A stretch of 59,409 nt of DNA from Monoraphidium neglectum (Eukaryota > Chlorophyta > Chlorophyceae > Sphaeropleales > Selenastraceae), in contig NW_014013611.1 in NCBI RefSeq assembly GCF_000611645.1, forward strand, positions 6,539-65,947, written 5' to 3'. The notes under the pieces are model-generated. The model had not been told where the DNA came from and searched no databases. It saw nothing but the letters and a program-made list of their open reading frames with translations. Within the stretch, counting starts at the first letter, position 1. Each line of letters starts with the position of its first letter. The translations under genes and the position numbers were made by a program. This document shows positions 50,926-59,409 of this stretch, in pieces.

Positions 50926-52420
50926 GAGAAACAAAACATGTATTTGCATCAGCTCATTACTTCAGACAAGCAAAACGCGGTTAAAGCCAATGATGCACAC
51001 CCTCCCCGACCCCTTGCACACCTTGATGCCGCCCATGATCCAGGAATAGACAAAAGTCGGCACATACACAGGCGACAGCCGTGGCCCGTCGCCCCCCACA
51101 GGGCCCAGCCACGATACCGCCAGCTCCACAAAGCGCACATGGCGGTAGCCTGTGGTGGAGGCCACCAGCTCCTCCGCCCGGCGCCGCTCAGCGCTCTCTA
51201 TCCGAGACACCAGCAGGCGGCGAGCCACGTCGGGGGGCACCGTGAAGGCCCCCACATGGCGTGTGTCCGAAGGTCCCCCTGGGCCTGCCTGGGAGCAGGC
51301 AAAAGCAAGGTTGCGGCCGTGGTCAGTGAAGTCAGTAGGTGCCAAAAGCACCCCCCTCTCTATCTTCCTCATGGTATCCACCTGCAGCATGTCTGGTGTG
51401 ATGGCACGAGCTGCCCTGATGAGGGGGCCGGGGCGCAGCGCCTCAATGTCAGACCTGGGAAAGGGAGGAGGGTTCGTGGCAGGTGCAGTGCCAGTAAGAT
51501 TCGGGTTGTGAGTTGTGTGCTGCTTGGCAATACAAGCCTGCAGCTGCAATTGCTGGCTGCTGCCTAACTGTCACATATGGTGAGGAATCTTTTGCGCTGT
51601 CAACCTTTGAGTGCGACTTCCCACCCACCTGGGGTAATTCCAGGAGGCATAGAGTTGCATGCCAGGGTCCTCAGGGGCGTGGTGGGCCTGCCACCCCAGG
51701 CCCTGCAGTGACACCCGCCGCCACACTGTCTCGAACCGCGTCTCATACCTGCAGTAAGGCGCAGCGCGAAATTGAGTAAACTCTATGGTTCTGCGCTTAG
51801 CCGATGACTCACACATCTGTGAAACATGTCCTGGCACACCCAGGCAGCGCCTCACAACGTGCACTCTCACCTGCCGGTGCGCTTGTTTACCTCCCGCACC
51901 AGCTCGTCACGGCCCAGCTCAGCGCTCAACACCACGACATCCACGTGTGCGTCACCCACCCAGAAAGGCAGGTAGCTCTGCGCAGGGGCACACGAGCGGC
52001 CAAGGAGCCTTTATGAAGGCTGTAAGCTCCCCCTCCTTGCAAACTGCAAGCTGCCATGAGCCAAGCATGTCTGGCTTTCTGCCCGCTCACCTCTTTTGCG
52101 GCGCGCCGCCAGCGTGGTAGCGAGGGGTTTTGAAGCCAGTGCTTGGAGTGGAACGCGTTGAATGCGGCGTCCGCCTGCTCCCGGGATACCGTGAAGGGCA
52201 ACGCAACCAGCGCCTCGCGCCGTGGTCCCCCTGAAGGAATCTCGCCGCGCCCTGATGTTGCTTCCCGGGCAAGTACAGCGCCCCCCTTTATGCCAGGGAG
52301 GCCAGGAAGTGGCCATTGTTGCCGCTTTGTCACGATTTCAGTGACGAGCGAAACGGCGCCGCCGCGCGCGCAGCCTGCACGCAGTGCTAGCGGCGCCAGC
52401 ATGCCTGAAAATGAGTACAT
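49204..52420 (-). CDS. Membrane protein with a C-terminal J-domain (630 aa, eight exons)
   Basis: Exons: 52420-52091, 51977-51871, 51748-51629, 51454-51022, 50604-50454, 50264-50130, 49967-49426, 49278-49204; total 1,893 nt in frame. The C-terminus is a J-domain: YARLGVQPGCSKEELSEAF, the HPD triad (588-590), then EAYQVLRDPARRRQYD. It should stimulate an Hsp70. The N-terminal 370 residues have LPFTVSREQADAAFNAFHSK, SYLPFWVGDAHVDV, VYVPTFVYSWIMGGIK and RTFVSGCDGRVSGVHH. This order resembles bacterial zinc-ribbon membrane proteins (PF-V-EEA, YLPFW, VNG-TGxV-G), from memory and unproven. Hydrophobic stretches follow (VAVLATLATGGALLLSG, VSAVAVPFIASGLLARFW). A Gln/Arg linker precedes the J-domain. 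The Ala/Arg-rich N-terminus could target an organelle. Function unknown beyond co-chaperone. Divergent from PWD by 194 bp. Confidence 0.8.
50685..50720. repeat. (GT)n microsatellite in an intron of the J-protein gene
   Basis: GT run followed by GC alternation, between exons 4 and 5 of the J-protein gene; (CA)n on its sense strand. Confidence 0.95.
50881..50924 (-). repeat. Intronic CAG tract in the J-protein gene
   Basis: Pure CTG run on the plus strand, CAG on the sense strand, lying in the intron between exons 4 and 5. Confidence 0.95.
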
Positions 52421-52614
52421 GACCAATCAATGCCGTTCAGGGGCGAGCCGGTGACGGAAGTTGCAGATCGCATGGGAAGATCTTGACAAAGTGCTCCAAG
52501 CTACGGTAGTCCAAGAGAACTTCCTCCCAAACCAGTTGACATAACGCATACACATATGCATTGCACAGCACTGCTTTCACATCCTGTCTCCGTGCCCACG
52601 GGGACCAGACAGCA
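52421..52614. promoter_or_regulatory. Short divergent promoter region J-protein / PWD
   Basis: Only 194 bp separate the two ATGs, so the promoters must overlap. TACGGTA is at 52502-52508, roughly in the middle. Confidence 0.45.
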
Positions 52615-55600
52615 ATGCATTCGGGTCATGCGGGAGGCCTACGGCCTCCTGCTCAACGCATCATGCGCCAGAGTGGCCGTGTAGCAAAGATGGTGGCGAG
52701 CAGGCCGGGATCGATGCGGCGTGTGTTGCAGGTAGGGCCGCTGACGGCCGCAGCTCGTGCTGCGGCACCGGTCATTTTTTTTCCGGTCGCAGCGCCCTGG
52801 TGCCCCGCTACTGCCATGGATACAGGCATCTTTATTAATCACTGCAATTGAAATCCACAGTGCTTTGCTCAAGAGGCTCAGCAAGTCCCGGTCCGCTTCG
52901 CCGTGCGCAAAGAGGTGCGAGTGCGCACCTGCTGCCCATGTGGCGTCAGGGCTGCTTGCATCGTGCGCACCGTCCAGCGTCAGGCACCACGCATGTGGCA
53001 GGCGAACGCACTTGGTATGCGCGATGCTGGTGTATACCCTGCGCCATGGCAGGGCTCACGCTATGTTGCTTGCCCCTGCCCGCTCCACAGGTCAACTACG
53101 GCCAGCAGCTGCGCGTGGTGGGCAACGCGCCCGGCCTGGGCGGGTGGGATACTGCCCGTGGACTTCATCTCAAGTGGAGCGAAGGTCATGTGTGGTCGGG
53201 AGAGGTGGAGCTGGACGCCGGCAGCCATGTGGAGTTCAAGGTGACGCCCGGGGGGGGGGGGCCTGCAGGAATAGCTGATGTGTCCACTGAGCGCCGCGCA
53301 GCGCACCTGGTCCTATGTCGGTTTCTTAGATGCATGGATCAGTTGCCTTGTGCACTGCGCTTACCAATTTAACCTCATTTATGGTGCCATACTGCAGCTC
53401 GTATGTGTTGGAAAAGACTCTGACGCCTGGGAGGACGGCAACAACCGCGGCATCAAGGTGAGACAACAGTTGACTCGGGTGCAGGGCAGCTTGGTCTGCG
53501 CTGGCGGCGTGCGGCCTCCTGCACACTTGCTTTGTGACGAGTGCTGAACGTGTCCGTGCTCCCCCTCTTGCCCCCTCCCTCGACTGCACTCTCAACGCAG
53601 GTCCTGGGTGCAGGCTACAGCCAGGACGTGCACTGCGAGTGGGGGCGCACGAAAGAAAACGATGTGCGTGCGCGGGAGTTGCAGGAGGGTCAGCCTCGGT
53701 TTGAGGACCTGGCAGCAGCGGTGGGAGCGCGCGCTGCGGCTGACGCTCAGCAGCGCCGCTTGGGCAGCGAGTCATACCCAACCACCGACACAGACGAGGT
53801 GAGGTGGGCTCACAGCAAGCTCACTCGAGGGCGTCAACCAGCGGGGCTGCAGTGGACCCTGATCGCAGCCATCCTGGACGTCTTGAGCTCCACCAGCTCT
53901 TGCTTCCCATGCCTCACGCCTGCACACCCCAGCACTCCTGGCTTTCTCAACTCTCATGTTTGATTCATGGCAACGTGTCACACCACATTACTGCACATCA
54001 AATAAGTTCTTGCTGGGCACTGGCTTCCCAAGGGTTGGCGTTCGTGGCATCATGAAGCGCGCCGAGCAGCAAGCAGGTGCAGCCAAGACCTTGTTGGCTC
54101 TCTCGCGGGACCATCGTACCACCTTCACCAATTGCACCCATGCTGGACGTTCGCACCGCTTTCCAGGGAGGGTTTTCGTCGACGGCGTCTGGGGATGACG
54201 AGCAGCTGACCCCCGCCTGGCAGGGCCGCGAGGTGCGTTTCATGCGCAGCAACGACCACTCGCGCGAGCGCGCAGGCCGCTGGGACACCAGCGGCCTCGC
54301 AGCAGGCCCGGTGCTGGAGCTGGTCCGCGGCGACGAGGGCGCCCCCAACTGGCTGGGCAAGCTGGGCGTGGCGCGCGGCCTGCTGGTGGACGCGGCGCCG
54401 CGCATGCGGCCAGAGACGCCCTCCCTGGCTGCGGCCCTGGTGTACCTGTCGTGGGTCAACAGCGGGGCCATCGCCTGCGCCGAGGGCGGCGGGCACTACC
54501 GACCCAACCATCACGCGCGCACGGCGCAGCAAATCTTCCGGTCCCTTGAGTGGGCCATAGAGGAGGACCGGCCCCGGGGCATGAGCGACACCACACTCCG
54601 CCTGCGCGCGCTGCTGGCGCGCCGCCTGCACGCACGGCTGCCCAGCTTCAACGCCAACTTTACGCAGACAGTGCCGCTCACGCGCATCCGAGACATTGCA
54701 CACCGCAGCGACATCCCACACGTGAGCCCTCCTGGGAATTCGGGGCACGCAGCAACAGCGCCCTTGTTTGCTGGTCGTCCTGTGCGGACGACTGCCCTGC
54801 CATTGGCTGATTTTCGCCTCTCCTTGGGCTTATGCCAAGGTCCTTCTAGTTCCCATCCTCACGCTCGCGTGCCCCTGCTTGGGCCCTTTTGCACCCCAGG
54901 ATCTCAAGCAGGAGATCAAGCACACGCTGCAGAACAAGCTTCACCGCAACGCCGGCCCCGAGGACCTGGTGGCGACGCAGGCCATGCTGGCGCGCATCAC
55001 GGCCAACCCCGGGGAGTACAGCGGCGCCTTTGTGGACGAGTTCCGCGTGTTTGCGGCGGAGCTGAGGGAGTTCTTCAACGCGGGCGGCCTCACCACCATC
55101 CTGGAGGGCCTCAGGGACGTCCTCACGCAGGACCCCGCGGACGCACAGGTCGGGTGGGGGGCGTGGGGTCGGGCGGCGTGCCACACACGCAACTGGGTGG
55201 ATGGTTTGCTGGTGTTTGTCAATGCGATCAATGCAGGACCACACCGCCCTAAGTCGTCAAGCCGACGTATTTCCTCTGTCCTACATTCCAGTCTTATTGC
55301 CGATGCTTAGCCTGCTTTTTCTGCGCTGCTTTCCCCCTTCGAAGCCCTCTCTGATTGCCAACCCCCAAAGGCGCTGGATGGGTTTCTTGGTGCCAAGTCG
55401 CGGCTGGATGGGCTGGGCACAGAGCCGCAGCTGTCTGAGATTATGGGGGTTGCGCACGCCGCCACCACCCTGCGCGCACTGCTGTTGCGCGCCCTGTCCA
55501 GCGGTCTCCGCAACGACGCCCCGGACGCCTCGCTAGCCATGCGGCAGCGCTACCGTCTGGCTGAGCTGCGGTGTGAGGAGTACCTGTTTGTGCTCATGAG

Positions 55601-58600
55601 CCGATTCATCAATGGGCTGGAGACCCAGGTGCGGAGGGGATGCCCCGGGTGGGTTTTTTTGGGGTGGAGTGTGATGGAATTGGGAGGGCGGGCTGGAAGG
55701 ATGGTGGGGTTGAAGTGACACGGGATTTTGCTATGGGGGTGTCAGGTAGGCTGCGTTAGGGATGAGGACACCCTAATCAGCCCTAGGTTGACACGGGCTG
55801 GCTGCAGTCACAAGGCTACTTCCCTATCGGCTCTGGCTCTCGCAACTGATACTCTCTTCCTGAAACCCCTGCATAATTGCATGCAACCCCTTCCTTGCAA
55901 ACCCAGGGCGGCGCTGCCGCCATGGCCAAGGCCAAGTCATCTGTGGCGTGGTCGCACCCCCTGGCCATGCTGCTGCTGGGCGTGAGGAACCTGGGCTTGG
56001 GCGGCTGGAGCCCCGGGGAGTGCGTGGCCCTCGAAAACGAGATCACGGCCTGGCAGCAGGAGGCAGAGTACGACAGCCGCGATAATGCGCTCAGGTGAAG
56101 CAACTCCTGAGATGGAGGCGGGCGGGGCGGGGGTGCGTGGAGAAGGGGATAGGGCGGGGTTTGCAAACAACTTGCGTGCAAGTGGCATCATAGGTTGCCA
56201 ATTCTGTGAGCTCTTCACTTTTAGAATGCCGAATCGGCCGTTTATCACCGATGGCTTGGCTAATACCCCCCCTCTTGACCTCGCAAGACCCCCATCCCTC
56301 ATGATTTCCTCATCCCCGCCTCGCACTCTGCACCTCCTCCCGTCAACGCCCACAACCGTAGGCTGAAGGCCACCCTGGAGCGCTGCCTGCGGCTGACAGA
56401 GGGCTACACAGACACGCTGCTGGGGGTGCTGCCGGAGCGCGCTGAGCAGCTGGGCCGTGCCCTGGGCGTTGATGACTGGGTGGTGCGCACCTTCACCGAG
56501 GGTGAGGTGCGCTCCAGCCTGGTGTTTCAGCTCAGCAAGCTTGCCGCCCTGCTGCTGGTGGCGGCGCGGTCCTTGGCTGGCGTGACGCCCTGGGATACAC
56601 TCGTATCGGGCACTGCGGTGGGCCGCCTGGTTGAGGCGGCGCGCCTGGACCCCGGGGCTCTGGAGGGAGAGACTGCTCCCGTGGTGCTACTGCTGCGCGA
56701 GGCGGACGGCGACGAGGAGGTGGCGGCTGCGGGGCGCTGTGTCAAGGGCATCGTGCTAACACAAGAGCTGCCGCACCTCAGCCACCTTGGTGAGATGCCC
56801 CGCCCTGGGCCTGTGCGGAACGGCTTGTGGCAGTGAGTGGTTGGGGGGACAGCCAAGGATTGCTGCGGCATGTGCGTTGCGTCGCGATGAGGGCTTCAAG
56901 CGGTTTGCTCGTCCTGAGTCTCACCCCCTCTGCACGTCTGGTTTCACAGCTCCGCTCAAAGCCTGCCCCATGCGCTGCCATCCTTACATGCGCAGGTGTG
57001 CGCGCGCGGCAGGAGCGGGTGCCATTTGTGACGCTGGAGGACCGCGACATCATCGCGTCACAGGTGCTGCCGCTGCTCGGGCAGCAGGTTGCGCTGGTGG
57101 CGTCACCAGAGGGTGTGCAGCTGCGCCCGGCTACGGCCACAGAGTCAGCGGCGACAAGTGCCAGCAGCAGCAACGGCAACGGCAGCAAAGCAGCGCAGGC
57201 CAGCAGCAACAACGGGGTGGACAGTGCTACCTGGTCGCTGGCCGTGAGCAAGGTGTCCAAGCCAGGCGTGGTGGCCCTGCTGGACTGCACGGCCTCTGTG
57301 GGCGGAGCCAAGGCGGCAGCATGCGGCCGCCTTGAGCAGGTGCGCTGGCAGCAGATGGACGTGTGAGCGTTTCTTACATGATGCACAATTGCAGTGTCAA
57401 CATATTTTGTGGTCGGCTACCCTGCACCTGCCCTCCCATTGACCTCAATGACTGTCAACCCCTGCGCTTTGACCCTTCCACGCTCAGCTGGCCGCCAAGT
57501 CCTTGTCGGCAGCTGGTGGGGGCTTTCAGACGCCCCCAGGCTGCTGTGTGCCATTTGGCACAATGGAGCTGGCTATCGCGGCGCTTTCGCCAGAGCGGCA
57601 GGCCCGCTACAGCGAGCTGATGGCGGCCGCGGAGACCGCTCCCCTAGCGCAGCTGGAAGCGGTGTGTGAAGAGCTGCAGGTGCGTGTGGTTGTTGTGAGG
57701 TGCCTTGGCGAGGTTCGACTGTGGCGCACACAAGGCATGGGAAATGTTTGAACAGCTGTTAATCGTTGCCAAACGCCTTTCAGCCCACCGATTCTGCGCC
57801 CAGGCACTTTTGCTAAGGGCGTTGCTTTTTCTGGCCCCCTCCACTTTGTTTGCGTTCTGCCTGCAGGCATTCTTGCGCGCCGTGCCAGTACCAGAGGCCG
57901 TGCTGCGCAGTGTGATGGGCGTCTTCCCTGCTGGTGTGCCGCTAATGTGCCGTTCCAGCGCCAACGTGGAGGACCTGGCCGGCATGAGTGGCGCAGGGCT
58001 GTACGAATCGGTGCCCAACGTCCCCTCTGACAGGCCTCAGGACATCGCCGCAGCCATCAGCGCGGTCTGGGCCTCGCTGCACACGCGCAGGGCCGTGCTC
58101 AGTCGCCGTGTGGCTGGCGTGAAGCAGGCCGATGCTGCCATGGCAGTGCTGGTGCAGGCAATGCTTGCTCCGCAGTTTTCATTCGTGCTGCACACAGCTA
58201 GCCCCTTGGGCGACACACCTGACACCGCAGTGGCAGAGGTGGCGGTTGGCTTGGGAGAGACGCTAGCCAGCGGCAGGCGTGGCAGTGCCTGGCGCCTTGC
58301 GGTGGACAAGGCAAGCGGCCATGTGTCGACGCTGGCATTTGCGAACTTCACCCAGGCCCTCCTGCCAGCCCAGACGAACGCTGTCGCTTTTGCCGCAAGT
58401 GGCGGCAGAGGTGACAACCCTGCTGCCGGTGTGCTGCACGAGTGCTCTACGCAGCTGCTGGACTACAGCAAGCAGGTGCTTTCTCGCAGCCTTGAGGCAC
58501 GGAAGCAACTTGGAAGTCGCCTGGGAGGAGTGGCGGCGCTGCTAGAGCATGAGTTTGGTGGCCCACAGGACGTAGAGGGCTGTCTGATTGGCGACGCTGT

Positions 58601-58634
58601 GTATGTAGTGCAGACGAGGCCGCAGCCATTGTGA
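52615..58634 (+). CDS. PWD: Phosphoglucan water dikinase (1,179 aa, 13 exons)
   Basis: Chloroplast starch-phosphorylating enzyme (PWD/GWD3): it transfers the beta-phosphate of ATP to C3 glucosyl units of pre-phosphorylated glucan. Exons: 52615-52731, 52882-52914, 53091-53240, 53398-53457, 53601-53798, 54167-54721, 54900-55148, 55371-55628, 55907-56094, 56362-56789, 56996-57339, 57488-57679, 57867-58634; total 3,540 nt in frame. Domains: Arg-rich transit peptide (about 1-39); CBM20 starch-binding domain with [15 protein letters not shown] and WEDGNNR; a helical region with [20 protein letters not shown]; the phosphohistidine H744 in [12 protein letters not shown] joined to [12 protein letters not shown]; and the nucleotide-binding domain with [35 protein letters not shown] and the end VVQTRPQPL. 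Length agrees with Arabidopsis PWD (about 1,196). The first exon's start is the least certain part. Confidence 0.95.
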
Positions 58635-59257
58635 AAGTGTGGCCGACAGAATGCTGGGGCAGCAGAGGAAAAAGTGCCTGTGGTCGCATGGTGATGGAGG
58701 TTCTGTATTGTGCTCGCTTATAGCAATGTAAGCATTTTTCTTCCAAATCTCGCACGGTGTTACGGTGATGTTGTGAGTGCCCTTGGGTCTCCAGCCTGCA
58801 TTGCATCTCGTGCACGCTTTGAAATTCATGACAACCGAGATAGACGTGCGCATGCCGTCAATTGGTGCGTAGCCAAAAGTAGGGTGTTCACGCTCGCTCA
58901 AACCAAATCCTTGGGCGGCTTGCACGAGCAAGCCTGCGCTATGAGCCCCTGAGAAAAACAGTGCCACAGCAGCCAACAAACAGGAATTCAGCGGTCTCCT
59001 TATGAGCGCAAATATGGTATGTCAAAACAATCCTTGGCCGCCTAAACCCTGACCCCTGAGCGCCTGGCAGGGTTCCACTTTGGCACGTGCCAGCTAAACA
59101 AGTCGTGCCATGACCACTGCTCGCACTCAACCTTCTTCTACCAGTCATGCGTTGCTGGCAGCACCATCAAGGGAGCCAACAAACCGTTGACGGTTGGGAG
59201 CTGAACGGTCACTTGTGCTGACGTGGCTGGCTGGTGCTCAACTGGCGCCCCCGGGAT

Positions 59258-59294
59258 TTTAGGGTTTAGGGTTTAGGGTTTGGGATTAGGGTTT
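59258..59294 (+). repeat. TTTAGGG telomere-type repeat block
   Basis: Three perfect TTTAGGG units (59258-59278) followed by degenerate TTTGGGA and TTAGGG units. This is the Arabidopsis-type telomere unit used by many green algae. Confidence 0.9.
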
Positions 59295-59350
59295 GAACCC
59301 TTGTATGACTGGACAGCGGTTATTGGCGGTTGCAGACGTTCCCTATCGTG

Positions 59351-59366
59351 CCCTAAACCCTAACCC
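59351..59366 (-). repeat. Inverted CCCTAAA block
   Basis: CCCTAAACCCTAACCC, the complement orientation of the block at 59258-59294, separated from it by about 56 bp. Could also act as a telo-box (AAACCCTAA) promoter element. Confidence 0.85.
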
Positions 59367-59409
59367 CTTTCTTCTCTCTTCCCTTCCCCCTCCTCCTCCT
59401 CCTTTCCCC

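Larger units (their letters stand above)
58635..59409. other. Right-edge intergenic region
   Basis: Beyond the PWD stop I see no gene. The region holds two oppositely oriented telomere-like blocks and ends in a polypyrimidine run (from about 59368). Confidence 0.5.

Overview
This window is nuclear DNA from a green alga (Chlorophyta). The genes are split by many short GT-AG introns, codon use is very GC-rich, and CAG/polyglutamine tracts are abundant. Several products act in the chloroplast: plastid terminal oxidase, KEA3-type K+/H+ antiporter, phosphoglucan water dikinase. A ciliary axoneme gene (CFAP210) is also present. Plant-type TTTAGGG telomere units occur near the right edge; Chlamydomonas would have TTTTAGGG. 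I do not name a species.

I resolved 18 protein-coding genes. Seventeen I can name or place in a family; one (839-6309) I cannot. Exon-intron structures were built by hand from splice sites, and every model keeps frame from start to stop. Left to right: a giant polyQ protein (+), METTL22-like methyltransferase (+), ING-type PHD protein (-), BLOS1 (+), UPF0739/C1orf74-like (+), tubulin cofactor A (+), KEA3-like antiporter (-), URGT/SLC35E3-like nucleotide-sugar transporter (+), Zucchini/PLD6-like phospholipase D (-), PHRF1-like RING+PHD protein (+), plastid terminal oxidase (+), RING-CH membrane E3 ligase (-), VPS37 (+), GT92-type glycosyltransferase (-), CFAP210 (+), AZG purine permease (+), a membrane protein ending in a J-domain (-), and phosphoglucan water dikinase (+).

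The layout is compact. Six divergent pairs share intergenic regions of about 0.2-1.3 kb: ING/BLOS1, KEA/URGT, PLD6/PHRF1, RING-CH/VPS37, GT92/CFAP210 and J-protein/PWD. Convergent pairs nearly abut. BLOS1 and the UPF0739 gene lie on the same strand with only 27 bp between stop and start, a candidate dicistronic mRNA. A short motif, TACCGTA (either orientation), was found in six upstream regions.

The genes do not form one pathway. Loose themes are chloroplast bioenergetics and starch (KEA3, PTOX, PWD), chromatin reading (ING, PHRF1-like), endolysosomal trafficking (BLOS1, VPS37, RING-CH), cytoskeleton and cilium (TBCA, CFAP210), and Golgi sugar metabolism (URGT, GT92). Microsatellites are prominent, and every CAG tract attached to a gene reads CAG on that gene's sense strand, even in an intron and a 3'UTR. 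No rRNA, tRNA, CRISPR array or mobile element was recognised.
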